A stretch of 64,000 nucleotides of DNA from Saprospiraceae bacterium (lineage in GTDB: Bacteria > Bacteroidota > Bacteroidia > Chitinophagales > Saprospiraceae). Below are positions 35,732 through 47,011 of this stretch, one piece after another. The stretch covers positions 434,001 to 498,000 of the forward strand of contig JADJNW010000004.1 in the NCBI GenBank assembly GCA_016714085.1, read 5' to 3'. The translations under genes were made by a program, and so were the position numbers. Each line of letters begins with the position of its first letter. Positions within the stretch are counted from its first letter, which is position 1. The notes beneath the pieces were generated by a model, which was not told where the DNA came from, did not search any database, and saw nothing but the letters and a program-made list of their open reading frames with translations.

Positions 35732-38484
35732 ATGACAAAAGATGTTGCAATTGCCACAAAGTATGTGTACAGCTTCGGCGGTGGCACAGCCGACGGAAAC
35801 GAAGCGATGAAAAGCCTTTTGGGTGGAAAGGGTGCTAATCTTGCTGAAATGGCCGGGCATCCCGATTTGATGCTGCCGGTACCCCCTGGTTTTACAGTGA
35901 CCACCGAGGTTTGTACGCATTATTATACCAACGATCATGTTTATCCTAAAACCCTCGAAAAAGAAGTACGCGCTGCCTTGACCAAGGTTGAAAAACTAAT
36001 GGGTAAAAAATTTGGGGATACAACTAATCCGCTTTTGCTATCGGTTCGTTCTGGTGCACGTCGTTCTATGCCGGGCATGATGGATACCGTTTTGAATATC
36101 GGTTTGAACGATGAAACTATTAAAGGATTGATTCAACAAACTGAAAATGAGCGATTTGCTTATGATTCTTATCGCCGATTGATTATGATGTACGCCGATG
36201 TGGTGATGGAAAAAGCCGCTGGCATTGAGATAAAAAATGGTAAGGGTATTCGCAAAGTATTGGATGAAAAATTGGAAGCCGTCAAGCATAAGCATGGTTA
36301 CGCAAGCGATACCGATTTGACGGTGGATGATTTGAAAAAATTGGTAGTCGTCTTCAAACAAACGGTGGAAAAAACCTTGGGCAAACCTTTCCCGGAAGAT
36401 CCAATGGAACAACTCTGGGGTGGCATTAGCGCCGTTTTTGCCAGTTGGAATGGCAAGCGTGCTGTGGAATATCGTCGCATCGAAAAATTCCGGATGAATG
36501 GGGCACTGCGGTCAATGTACAGGCAATGGTCTTTGGTAATATGGGCGAAGATAGCGCTACTGGTGTAGCTTTTACGCGCAATCCGGGCAATGGCGAAAAC
36601 AATTTCTATGGCGAATTCCTTGTGAATGCTCAAGGCGAAGACGTAGTAGCAGGTATTCGTACACCAGCGCCAATCAACGATTATTCCAAAAACGCGCAAA
36701 GCAAGCATTTGCCAACGCTGGAAGCGCTGATGCCAGAGATTTATAAACAACTCGACGGTTATCAGAAGCGTCTCGAAGTGCATTATAAAGACATGCAGGA
36801 TATCGAATTTACGATCGAAAAAGGCAAGCTTTATATGCTCCAATGCCGCGTAGGCAAACGCAATGGTATCGCTGCGGTGCGTATGGCCACTGAAATGTAT
36901 AAAGAAAGCTTGATTGATAGAGAAACAGCGATTATGCGCGTTGGGCCGAATCAATTGGTCGAATTGCTACTCCCAATGCTGGACATGAAAGCGGAGCAAG
37001 CTGCTACGCCTATCGCCAAAGGCTTACCGGCGGGGCCGGGCGGTGCAAAAGGTCGCGTGGTATTTTCTACCGAAACAGCAGTAGAATGGGCCAGCAAAGG
37101 CGAACGTGTTATCCTGGTGCGCGAAGAGACTTCGCCCGAAGATGTGGATGGAATGTATATGTCGCAAGCGATTCTCACCAGCAAAGGTGGTATGACTTCG
37201 CACGCGGCGCTTGTAGCGCGGGGTTGGGGTAAATGTTGTATCGTCGGTTGCGGCGATATTGAAATCGGTATAGAGCATAAATTTTTCAAAGCCAAAGATG
37301 GCGTGACCATTCACGAAGGTGACTGGATTAGCTTGAATGGTACAAGAGGTTTGGTGTACGAAGGTAGCTTGTCATTGGTAGATGTGGACTTGGATGATAA
37401 CAAATCCTATAAGGAGTTGATGAAGCTGGTGGACGAAGTGAAAATCCTCAAAGTACGCACCAATGCTGACACACCTAAGGATGCCACCCAAGCCTTGCGT
37501 TTTGGAGCAGAAGGTATTGGTTTGTTCCGCACCGAGCATATGTTTTATGGCGAGGGTAGCGAAGAGCCTTTGTTCCTGCTGCGCAAAATGATTGTGAGCA
37601 AAAGCGAAACCGAGCGTCGTCAAGCATTGGATGATCTCTTTATCTATGTCAAGAAAGACATTAAAGAAACGATGACTATTATGGACGGTCATCCTGTGAC
37701 GATTCGCTTGCTCGACCCCCCATTGCATGAGTTTGTACCGCACGATAGAGCGAAATTGCAGTTGCTGAGTAAAGAATTGGGCATCAGCTTGAATGTATTG
37801 AGAAAACGGGTACTTGCGCTACATGAAAACAATCCAATGCTTGGCCACCGCGGCGTGCGCTTAGGCGTGAGCTATCCTGAGATTACAGAAATGCAGATTC
37901 GTGCGATCCTGGAAGCCGCTTGCGAATTGACAGAAGCAGGTAAAAAAGTCTTCCCGGAAATCATGATTCCAGTGACCTGTACGGTGAATGAACTCAAGCA
38001 TCAACGCGCTATTGTGGATCGGGTACACGCTCAAGTATGCGATAAGGTTTGCAAAACCAAAGTGGACTTCGCCTACGGTACGATGATCGAAATTCCGCGC
38101 GCCGCGCTCAAAGCCAACCACATGGCCATCGAAGCCGAATTCTTTAGCTTTGGTACGAATGACCTCACACAGATGAGCTTTGGCTTTAGCCGCGACGATA
38201 TTGGAGGCTTCCTGCCCAATTACTTAGATCAGAAAATCCTGAGAGCCGATCCATTCCAGACGCTCGACCAGGACGGCGTAGGCGAATTGATTCGCATCGG
38301 TATCGAACGCGGGCGCAGCACTCGCCCCAACTTGAAAGTAGGCATTTGCGGTGAACACGGTGGTGACGCTGAGAGCGTTAAGTTCTGCCATAAGCTGGGC
38401 ATGGACTATGTGAGTTGTTCCCCCTTCCGCGTACCAATCGCTCGTTTAGCTGCGGCCCAAGCCGCCATTGAAGCGAAACAATAG
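35732..38484 (+). CDS. ppdK: pyruvate phosphate dikinase (one frameshift)
   Basis: This enzyme interconverts pyruvate, ATP and phosphate with phosphoenolpyruvate, AMP and diphosphate. The N-terminal nucleotide domain has KYVYSFGGGTADGNEAM, LLGGKGANLAEM and VRSGARRSMPGMMDT. The phosphohistidine domain has LTSKGGMTSHAALVARG with the catalytic histidine. The C-terminal barrel has FRTEHMFYG, GHRGVRLGVSYPEI, SFGTNDLTQMSFGFSRDD and GICGEHGGD. The frame breaks near 36487: one A added in a run of five gives RRIEKIPDEWGTAVNV. The total length would be about 917 residues, as expected. It is followed by a good terminator and is probably monocistronic. Confidence 0.94.
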
Positions 38485-38517
38485 TTGATTCGGAAATACT
38501 TCTTATTCTATGTCACA

Positions 38518-38552
38518 CCGCCCTGGATGAAAAATTCGGGGCGGATTTTTTT
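38518..38552 (+). terminator. intrinsic terminator of ppdK
   Basis: CCGCCC (38518-38523) pairs with GGGCGG (38539-38544) across 15 bases, followed by A and seven T. It lies 34 bases past the ppdK stop. Confidence 0.7.
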
Positions 38553-38580
38553 GTAGGCTTGGTGCATACAGCTTCCTACT

Positions 38581-40583
38581 TCACCTTTTAAAATAAAGAT
38601 TTCTAACACGACCACTTGATACCTTGCATCCGGTAATCACATTATTACTATCTCTTATAAATTCAATCTGCCCAAAAAACCAAGCCTGACTTGAGAACAT
38701 ATCTTTCTTGACTGGTTGCAATGCAAAATCGCTTAGCCTGTTATGTTTTGCTATTAATTTATCTTCCACCACTACAAAATCGTAGGTAGTGGATAATTCT
38801 TCGCTATAAAAACTGCCGGAAAAATCGGATAGATTCACTGCGGTTTTATCAAATTCCTTTATACGCGGGGCATCTATGATCTGTCCGCCCTGATGAAGTT
38901 TAATTAATTTGATCTTGTCTCCGCCATTAGGGACGAATTCAATCTTGGCATCCACTCCTTCCACTTTAAACTCCGTAGCGGATAAAGGTTTTAAAGGAAA
39001 CGCCGATTGTCCTGTGGCCTGACCTGATAACTGCCCATTATTTATAGTGATGCGAATCGAAAATCCTGGTTGCAATTCAAAATCGCCAACATACGTGTTT
39101 AATATCGTTTCATCCACTGAAATAGCAGGCTCATTTGTATTCTCCTCCTTTTTACTTCTGCTTTAGGTTCTGTTTTGATCCTGTCTTTCAGGTAAATGTC
39201 AACTATCTGGTGCGCCATTCCTCCTGAGTTGAATTCAGCAGCATTACTCAATACGATTACCGAAAATTTTTCATCCGGAAAGCGCGTCAAATAAGAGCGA
39301 TAGCCCGCATCAGCGCCGCCGTGCTGGATTTCATTCAAGCCTTTATATGTACCTACAAACTGACCCAATGCGCCACCAAAGGTTTTTCCATTATTCAGCA
39401 CTGCCAGTGTATTCATTTTATGGATCATATCGGAATCACCTACTTTTATATTCTCAAAATTCAATGCCCAAAGGCTTAAATCTTCAGCAGTTGTAAACAA
39501 ACTGGTAGCGCCGACATTGGCATAACTCAACACACTTTTTTTATAACCGCCACTTGTATTATAATAAGAATAGGCTCTGTTCTTTACAATTTTTTTCATG
39601 ATCATCATAAAAAAGCGTATTTGCCATTTTCAAGGGCTCAAAAATATTAGCTTGGGTAAAGGCTGCAAAGGATTGACCGGATACCCTTGCGACTACTTCT
39701 GCCAGCAGCGTAAAACCAGTATTACAATATACAAACTCATCGCCCGGATTGAAATTCAGTTCTTTTTGTTTGCTGACCAATTTTAAAACATGCTCTTTGG
39801 TGATGACATCATCAAGCCGCCAGCCCGCCATCGCCAGCAAATTCCATTGATCCCGCATGCCGCTGGTGTGAGAAGCCAAATGCCGCAGGGTAATCGTCTT
39901 GCCAAAATCAGGCACTTCGGGGATGTGTTTTCTAATATCATCGTCTAAGCTTAGTTTGCCTTGCTTTTCTAATAGCAAAATTGAAAAAGCCGTAAACTGT
40001 TTTGACACAGAAGCAATATGGAACACCGTTGATGGGCTATTGGGAATGTCATACTCCAAATTAGCCCTACCATAGCCTTTCTTATAAATAATAGCGCCGT
40101 CTTTGACTACGGCAACCGATGCTCCGGGCGTATCCTCATTATCCCAGGGCGCAAACAACTCGTCCACCTGATCGTTAAGCGAAACCGCCTTCGGCTTCAC
40201 CAATTTTAAGGTAATATTATAAGCACCGCTGGGTTCATTTTCATCCAGTGGAGCAACCTCCACCATATAGTTCCCCTTTTCATCCGATTTTAAAGAAAAA
40301 AGCTCCGCTCCATTTCGCCCATTTGGGCTATCAAATTCTTCTATTTTCTTGCCTTGCGCATTATACGTTGTGATTTTTATATCAACACCTTCTTGCATCA
40401 GCTTAAAAAAGGCGAATTGATTTTTATCTAAGTTGACGATGTATTGATGCCGCTCCTGAGGCGCGATTTTCATGGCAACCGTTTTTCCCTTCATCAATGC
40501 TCCTTTCTGAACTTGAGCGGCAGGGTACTCAATTGGAAGAGCAAGGAAAAGATAATGGCAATGCAAATGGTTATAGGTTTCAT
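38581..40583 (-). CDS. serine hydrolase, beta-lactamase fold with PPC domain (three frameshifts)
   Basis: A secreted serine hydrolase of about 665 residues. The signal peptide begins MKPITICIAIIFSLLF at 40583. An N-terminal pre-peptidase-like domain (about 20-125) precedes a beta-lactamase/class C fold with the SxxK nucleophile in HIASVSKQFTAF, the tyrosine motif YCNTGF and LRHLASHTSGMRDQWN. Another strand reads IQHGGADAGYRSYL. The C-terminal 170 residues form a beta-rich accessory domain. Breaks lie near 40530, at an A7 run near 39592, and near 39145 (A5). Correcting one base at each gives a continuous protein. It may be a peptidase or esterase; the substrate is unknown. Confidence 0.8.
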
Positions 40584-40685
40584 GCTTTTGATTTTAAAGT
40601 TATTGATTGCAATTAACGGTGAGTGCAGACGCAGTAGCGACCGCAGGAAGGCAGGCTTTTCTGCACAATGTTCTATCCAGTTTTC

Positions 40686-41057
40686 CTAAATTTCATATTT
40701 GATCAATTGAATGTCTGAAATCTTTTCAAATCCTTTATCTGCTGATATCAAAGGAATGTTCATGTACTTTGAGGTGGCCGCAATAATAGCATCTGGAAGT
40801 TTGATTTTATGATTTCTTTTAAGCTCGATCGTTATTCGCTTGATGGATTGGTTTAGTTCCACAATGATGCAATTACTAAGAAAATCCTCGACCAGAGGAA
40901 TCTCTTCTTCTCGTAAATCCTGAAAACCAAGAAGTTCCAATTCTGAAATAAAAGAAAGGTAAACGTCTTTGCCGTTTAGTATCTCGGCAATAGTCTGATC
41001 TCCGTTCAATAGATACAAGGCAATATTCGTATCAATCAGCAGGTTATTCCCACTCAT
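40686..41057 (-). CDS. vapC: VapC-type PIN-domain toxin
   Basis: This 123-residue PIN nuclease has all the acidic ligands: LLIDTNIALYLL with the first aspartate, SFISELELLGF with the glutamate, LPDAIIAATSKYMNIPLISAD with the last two aspartates. It would cleave tRNA or other RNA when free of its antitoxin. The start ATG 41057 overlaps the antitoxin gene by 14 bases. Intact. Confidence 0.9.
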   Translation of the reverse strand: MSGNNLLIDTNIALYLLNGDQTIAEILNGKDVYLSFISELELLGFQDLREEEIPLVEDFLSNCIIVELNQSIKRITIELKRNHKIKLPDAIIAATSKYMNIPLISADKGFEKISDIQLIKYEI

Positions 41058-41208
41058 CTCTCATTGACTTTTGAATATCAATAGGAGATTGACTGAGTTG
41101 TATTACCCCGCAAAAGCGATAGGCGTCGAATTTGCTAGTCCTCGACAAGGTCTCAAGTTGTTTTTCTATAATAGCTCTGTCGCTTGACCGCTTAATTATT
41201 ACTGTCAT
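41044..41208 (-). CDS. antitoxin of the VapC pair (54 aa)
   Basis: This short protein reads MTVIIKRSSDRAIIEKQLETL through SPIDIQKSMRDEWE. The N-terminus fits a small DNA-binding strand-helix unit, and the C-terminal IDIQKSMRDEW is a typical PIN-binding tail of Bacteroidota VapB-like antitoxins. It overlaps the toxin start by 14 bases, the usual coupled order. It is short and was found by reading the strand upstream of the toxin. Confidence 0.75.
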   Translation of the reverse strand: MTVIIKRSSDRAIIEKQLETLSRTSKFDAYRFCGVIQLSQSPIDIQKSMRDEWE

Positions 41209-41281
41209 AACTAAATTTTCTTTAAATATACGTACTTATTACCAACATTCCTTATTCCCAATTTGGTTCCTGCTCATTTGC

Positions 41282-41515
41282 CTAAATTCGTTTCTTTTTT
41301 TCAATAATTTCTTTGAATGCTTGTGCTGTCAGAACTTCTATTTTTGGAAATGGAATTTTATCAAGACTATTGAAGTGTTTATCATCACTTACCAAATATT
41401 TTGCATCGCACGCAATTGCACAATCAACGAATTTGTTATCATCTGCATCCGCTTCAATTAAGTTCCATTTATAATATTTTGTTATCCATTTATTGGTATC
41501 AAGGACGATTTTCAA
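41282..41515 (-). CDS. PIN-family toxin with internal deletion
   Basis: This 77-residue protein starts MKIVLDTNKWIT, the PIN N-terminus with the first catalytic Asp. It then jumps directly to KYYKWNLIEADADDNKFVDC and AKYLVSDDKHFNSL, the C-terminal half. Full-length relatives of this COG1569-type group have about 55-60 more residues between these parts, including the conserved middle glutamate. The reading frame remains open, so the central deletion is in frame or compensated. The product is probably inactive. It lies 5 bases after its antitoxin. Confidence 0.7.
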   Translation of the reverse strand: MKIVLDTNKWITKYYKWNLIEADADDNKFVDCAIACDAKYLVSDDKHFNSLDKIPFPKIEVLTAQAFKEIIEKKKRI

Positions 41516-41520
41516 AATGA

Positions 41521-41760
41521 TTAGTTTTTAGGATTGTAAGGCGTTCTTTTATGAGTCTTTAATAATCTTTCCATATCTTCATTTGTCCAATTGTTTTTAT
41601 CCCATATCTCATCAGCCATTTTAGTAATCTTGTCTGCTAAATACTTAACAATCAGTCTCTTGATTTCGACCAAATCATTCTCATCCAATTCTCGCGTGAA
41701 CAATTTTAATATTTCTAATTGATGCTGATTTAAGTTTCCTATTTGCGATGTCGAATTCAT
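41521..41760 (-). CDS. antitoxin of the truncated PIN toxin (79 aa)
   Basis: This small helical protein, with LNQHQLEILKLFTRELDEND, LIVKYLADKITKMADEIWDK and a tail with NNWTNEDMERLLKTHKRTPY, matches the partner genes that precede COG1569-type PIN toxins in Bacteroidota. It lies directly upstream of the toxin on the same strand. It would still be expressed even though the toxin is damaged. Start ATG 41760. Confidence 0.7.
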   Translation of the reverse strand: MNSTSQIGNLNQHQLEILKLFTRELDENDLVEIKRLIVKYLADKITKMADEIWDKNNWTNEDMERLLKTHKRTPYNPKN

Positions 41761-41853
41761 ATTTGATTTAATTTTGTTCCTAATCTGATTAGGGTTGCTA
41801 ACTTCCTATCCTAAATTACCATTTTTTTGGGTTTTTGGTTCATTTTTTAATGA

Positions 41854-41990
41854 CCGCTAACAGTTTCGGGCTTTGTGTTCGGGCGGGGTATCAAATCACA
41901 AGAGTCCAATTCATTACGAAAGTTAAAAGTAGCACTTAGACTCAAGTTTGCACATCAGCTCGCTTGACGCAAAACCCGTATTATCAGTAG
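41854..41990. repeat. attC-like imperfect inverted repeat element
   Basis: The ends read GCTAACAGTTTCGGGCTTTG (from 41856) and GACGCAAAACCCGTATTATC (to about 41986). CGGGCTTTGTGTTCGGGC on the left pairs imperfectly with GCTTGACGCAAAACCCG on the right. The 80 bases between are unique. The length of about 130 bases and the terminal imperfect pairing resemble integron attC sites and the attC-like intergenic elements common in Bacteroidota. It lies between two same-strand accessory genes. No integrase is in the window. Confidence 0.4.
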
Positions 41991-42006
41991 TGCTTTTCTG
42001 TTTTAA

Positions 42007-42652
42007 CTATTCTGGCATCTCATCTTCGAAACTTTTTGTCAATGCTTCCATTTCAATCCAATGTATTGTCAAGTCAATCAACCTCTTTAAATCATCAAGA
42101 TTTTTCCCTTCCCATTTTCTAATGTAATGTGTTTCGTCATTACCCAGCCACACTGCACGTTTTGATACGGCTTTTAATCTGCTATCAGTTACGTATTGGT
42201 CAATGCAAGCTCCTAATAGCTTTTTTTCAATTTTTTCTTTGTCCTGTGGGTTGCTAAGTATAGAATAGTCTTTTATTAAAAATTCTAGAGCCTTTCTATA
42301 TCCAACTCCACAAATTTCATTTAATCCATTTTGTTCGGCAAAAATGGCTTGGTTGTAAATAGTGGAAAAGGAAGGAGAAATTGAGGATATCGTCTCGCTA
42401 AATACTTTGTTAATTATGTTCCTTTAGTTAGTTTACCTGAATAATTCCATCGCTTTGTCTGTGAATCATAGATATAATATCCTATAAAGGACTGCTTGCA
42501 TTTTTCATCTGACACCACATAAAAAACATCTATTCCTTTTACCGATTTATGCCCAGATACGATATGTGGAGTGATTGATTTATGACAAAAAGGGCATTCG
42601 TTTGGATTACCATTAATCTCTATTTGTCCTAATGTTGTGCTTTTTTTTTCAT
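42007..42652 (-). CDS. DUF4145 domain protein (two frameshifts)
   Basis: Read on the minus strand from ATG 42652, a zinc-ribbon N-terminus (TLGQIEINGNPNECPFCHKS) leads to IDVFYVVSDEKCKQSF and RWNYSGKL. The helical DUF4145 region follows (FAEQNGLNEICGVGYRKALE, LSNPQDKEKIEKKLLGACI, VSKRAVWLGNDETHYIRKW). It stops at 42007. A T9 (A9 on the coding strand) run at 42641-42649 needs one more base, and another base is off near 42415; both are error-like. DUF4145 proteins are common beside defence systems and restriction enzymes and may sense foreign nucleic acid, but no partner is seen here. Confidence 0.72.
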
Positions 42653-42838
42653 TACATTATTGGTAACTATCGTATTAACGCATTGCATATTTTATTGAAC
42701 GAACCTGAGTTGCGCTAATATCCGCTTTATATATATAAAATACCGCCCTCAATTTACAAAAACCTTCTCAAATATCGCCTTGCTTGCCTTAAAATGAAGC
42801 TTATACAAGGTCGCATCAGTCTGCGAGGTAAGTTAATC
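42653..42838. other. AT-rich gap, no gene seen
   Basis: This gap between the DUF4145 start and the 22-base array carries no open frame or structure I can support. It would hold the DUF4145 promoter, but no TAnnTTTG element is clear on the minus strand. Confidence 0.4.
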
Positions 42839-43300
42839 AACCTATAAGGGTAAGTTAAAGAACCTATAGAGCATCTTCCTTGAACCTATATGGGTTCTTA
42901 GGAGAACCTATCAAGCATCTGCATTGAACCTACACAACATCTTTATTGAACCTATTGGGGTTCTTCCTTGAACCTGCACAGCATCTTTATTGAACCTATA
43001 TAGCATCTTTACTGAACCTTAATAGCATGAAATAAGAACCTATACAACATCTTCACTGAACCTACATAGCATCTTTATTGAACCTATATAGCATGAGATA
43101 AGAACCTATACAGCATCTTTGCTGAACCTCTATAGCATGAGATAAGAACCTGTATAGGTTCTTTATTGAACCTGAATAGCATCTTTACTGAACCTATACA
43201 ACATCTTCATTGAACCTATGAAGCATACAGGAAGCACCTGCATAGCTCGCCCACGGAAGCTACGGCGCATCTTCACTAAACCTATAAAGCTTATTGATCT
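42839..43300. repeat. 22-base periodic tandem array (21 units)
   Basis: Starting at 42839 and stepping 22 bases gives 21 consecutive units without one indel. Positions 1-5 are AACCT in 19 of 21 units, position 11 is mostly G, and positions 12-14 are CAT in most. The final base is G in all but the last two units. Positions 6-10 and 15-21 vary, with recurring right halves CTTTATTG, GAGATAAG and CTTCCTTG. A few units (such as 43125-43146 and 42883-42904) carry AACCT and AGGTT or GGGTT as a small internal palindrome. The last units decay toward metH, whose stop is at 43321, so the array would be the tail of the metH transcript. Twenty-two is not a multiple of three, so it is not coding. Confidence 0.85.
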
Positions 43301-43320
43301 TAGGTTGGCGGTATCAATCT

Positions 43321-46300
43321 TTACACATCGTAATTCAGCACCGGCGCGAGCCAGCGCTCGGCTTCTTCAACACTCATGCCTTTGCGCTCGGCGTAATCCT
43401 CGACCTGGTCTTTGGAAATTTTTCCAAGCCAAAATACTTCGACTCCGGATGCGAGAAGTACCAGCCACTTACGCTGGCGGCAGGGTACATGGCGCAGCTT
43501 TCGGTGAGTTGGATAGAAATATTTTTTTCAACTTCTAATAATTGCCAGAGCGTTCGCTTTTCGGTATGCTCCGGGCAAGCAGGGTAGCCCGGAGCAGGGC
43601 GGATGCCTTGATAGTTTTCAGAAATGAGCGCATCGTTTTCGAGATTTTCATTGCAAGCATATCCCCAAAATTCCTTGCGTACGCGCTCGTGCATGCGCTC
43701 GGCTAAGGCTTCAGCGAGGCGGTCGGCGAAGGCTTTGAGCAGGATGGCGTGGTAATCGTCGTGCTCTTTTTCAAACTTTTCGACCCATTTTTCGATACCA
43801 ATGCCAGCGGTGACGGCAAAGCTTCCAATGTAATCTTCAGCTTGCCCTTTCGGGGTAATAAAATCGCTCAGACAATAATTTGGCAGTCCGGGCGCTTTTT
43901 CATTCTGCTGGCGAAGATTTCTTAAAATCGCTTTTAATGTTGATCGATCTTCGTCTGTATACACTTCAATATCATCGTCGTTGATGCTATTAGCAGGGAA
44001 CAATCCAATAATAGCCTGCGCTTGCAGCCAATTTTCATCAATGATGCGGCGCAGCATACTGCGGGCGTCGTTATAGAGTTTTTGCGCCTCGGTGCCCACG
44101 ATTTCATCTTCCAGGATTGCCGGAAACTTGCCAGCCAATTCCCAGCTTTGGAAAAAGGGCGTCCAGTCAATATAATTGGTCAATTCTTCAATTGAATAAT
44201 CATCGAATACTTTGATACCCAGGAACTTGGGCTTTGGCGGTGTGTAATTACCCCAATCAATTTGCGCCTTATTCTTACGAGCTTCTTTGAGGGTGCGGTA
44301 TTTTTTAGAAGACTGCCGCCCGGCGCGCTGCTCGCGGATTCTTGCGTAGTCATCCTTAATACTCAAAATAAAATTGCTGCGCTCATCCTCATTTTCGCTC
44401 AACAAATTGCTGGCGACCGCCACGCTGCGCGAAGCATCCAACACATGGATAACAGGGCCTTTGTATTGCAGTTCGACCTTGACGGCGGTATGCGTTTTGG
44501 AAGTGGTAGCGCCACCAATCAATAATGGAATTTTGAAACCTCGACGCTCCATTTCTTTGGCAACGTGCACCATTTCATCCAACGAAGGTGTGATCAAACC
44601 ACTCAAGCCAATAATATTTACATTTTCTTCAATAGCGGTATTCAAAATTTTATCCGCAGGCACCATCACACCAAGATCAACAATATCATAATTATTGCAA
44701 CCCAGCACCACCCGACGATATTTTTGCCAATATCATGCACATCGCCTTTTACCGTCGCCATCAGGATTTTACCTTTGGGCTTGCCAGCATTACCACTGAT
44801 TCTTTTCTCTTCTTCAATAAATGGAGTGAGATACGCCACGGCTTTCTTCATCACACGGGCGCTTTTCACCACTTGCGGCAGGAACATTTTACCCGAGCCA
44901 AACAGATCACCCACCACATTCATCCCATCCATTAACGGCCCTTCGATCACTTGCAATGGCGCAGGCAATTTTTGTCGAGCCTCTTCAGTGTCCTGTTCTA
45001 TGAAATCGGTAATCCCCTTTACCAGCGCGTATTCCAGGCGTTTTTCAACAGTAGCGTTGCGCCAGGCGAGGTCACGTTCAATCGTTCTACCACCATCGCC
45101 TTTTACTTTTTCTGCAAAAGCGGTCAAGCGTTCGGTCGAATCTTCGCGGCGATTGAATAATACGTCTTCCACCAGTTCCAATAAATCCTTTGGAATTTCT
45201 TCATAGACTTCGATCATGCCTGCATTCACAATGCCCATATCCATACCCGCGTGGATGGCGTGGTACAAAAATGCCGAGTGCATCGCCTCGCGCACCTTGT
45301 CGTTGCCTCGGAAAGAGAAGGAAATATTGCTTACGCCGCCGCTGATTTTGGCACCGGGGCAGCGTTCTTTGATCTGGCGGGTCGCTTCGATGAAGTTGAT
45401 CGCGTATTCGTTATGCTCTTCGATGCCCGTTGCCACTGCAAAAATATTCGGATCGAAAATAATATCCTGTGGCTTGAATCCAACTCTTTGAGTGAGAATA
45501 TTATAAGCGCGTTCGCAGATTTCTACCTTGCGTTCAATCGTATCCGCCTGCCCCTTTTCATCAAAAGCCATCACGACCGCCGCTGCGCCGTAACGCCGCA
45601 CCAGTTTGGCTTGTCGAATAAATTCCGCTTCGCCTTCTTTCATTGAAATGGAATTCACAATGCACTTGCCTTGCACACATTTCAAACCCGCTTCGATCAC
45701 ATTAAACTTTGAGGAATCAATCATGACAGGCACTTTGGCGATTTCCGGCTCTGCCATCACAAGGTGTAAAAACTCGACCATCGCTTTTTCTGAATCCAGC
45801 AAACCCTCGTCCATATTCACATCAATAATCTGTGCGCCGTTTTCCACCTGCTGCTGCGCCACCGACAATGCGCCTGCAAAGTCGCCTGTTTTGATCAATC
45901 TGGCAAAGGCCTTAGAACCCGTGACATTCGTGCGTTCGCCGATGTTGACAAAATTCATTTCCGGCCGAATGACCAATGGCTCTAAGCCACTCAGCATTGT
46001 AAGCGCAGGCTTTTTCGGAATTTTTCGAGGCGGAATATTCTTGACGTGCTCAGCGATATGGCGAATATGGTCTGGCGTTGTACCGCAACAACCACCCAGG
46101 ATATTGACAAAGCCGCTTTTCGCAAATTCTTCAACGAAACCGCACATTTCATGCGGTGTTTGGTCGTATTCACCAAATTCATTCGGCAAACCGGCATTGG
46201 GATAAGCGCTCACATAACATTCCGCTACTTCTGACAAATCTTCCAAAAACGGACGCATTTCTTTCGCGCCAAGCGCACAATTCAAGCCAACGCTCAATAA

Positions 46301-47011
46301 AGGCATGTGGCTCACCGATACCCAAAACGCTTCCACCGTCTGCCCGGAAAGCGTGCGGCCACTGGCATCTGTGATCGTACCTGAAATCATAATCGGCAAT
46401 TGCACGCCACGTTCTTCGTACAATTGGTCAATCGCAAAAAGTGCTGCTTTTGTATTTAAAGTATCAGTGATGGTTTCGATGAGCAATAATTCCGCGCCGC
46501 CATCCATCAAGCCTCGTGCTTGCTCGTAGTACGCATCTTTCAACTCATCAAAAGTGACACCCCGATAGCCAGGATTGTTCACATCTGGCGAAAGCGAAGC
46601 CACTTTTGTTGTTGGACCCATTGCACCGGCTACATAGCATGGACGCTCAGGATTTTTGGCAGTGTATTCATCCACAACTTTTCGAGCGATACGCGCCGAT
46701 TCCAGGTTCATTTCATACGACAATTCTTGCATATCGTAATCCGCCTGGGAAATAGCATTGGCGCTAAAAGTGTTGGTTTCTATGATGTCTGCGCCGGCAT
46801 CGAGGTAAGCTTTGTGAATCGCTTCGATGATGTCAGGGCGCGTGATTGAAAGCAGGTCATTATTACCTTTGATGTCGGTATGGAAATTGGCAAAGCGCTC
46901 ACCGCGGTAGTCAGATTCTTGCAGTTTATATTGCTGAATCATCGTACCCATTGCCCCGTCAATAATCAGGATGCGTTCGTCAAGTGCCTGGCGGATGTCT
47001 TTTTTCATCAT
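43321..47011 (-). CDS. metH: cobalamin-dependent methionine synthase (two frameshifts)
   Basis: MetH transfers the methyl group from methyltetrahydrofolate to homocysteine via B12. In order are the homocysteine domain (ILIIDGAMGTMIQQYKLQ, zinc site GGCCGTTPDH), the pterin domain (NIGERTNVTGSKAF), the cap and B12 domains (TVKGDVHDIGKNIVG with the cobalt-ligating histidine), and the SAM-binding activation domain (GIRPAPGYPACPEH). Two breaks lie near 44700 (a missing G in a G-run) and near 43428 (a missing A). Correcting them gives about 1230 residues ending LAPVLNYDV at 43321, the usual MetH length. The 22-base array begins 20 bases beyond the stop. The start is ATG 47011. Confidence 0.95.

Noticed and set aside
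42839..43300. CRISPR or TIGR-type guide array
   Set aside because: The units abut with no long unique spacers, the anchors are only about five bases, and no cas gene or Tas-like (Nop-domain) protein is in the window. A guide role is left open only as one possibility.
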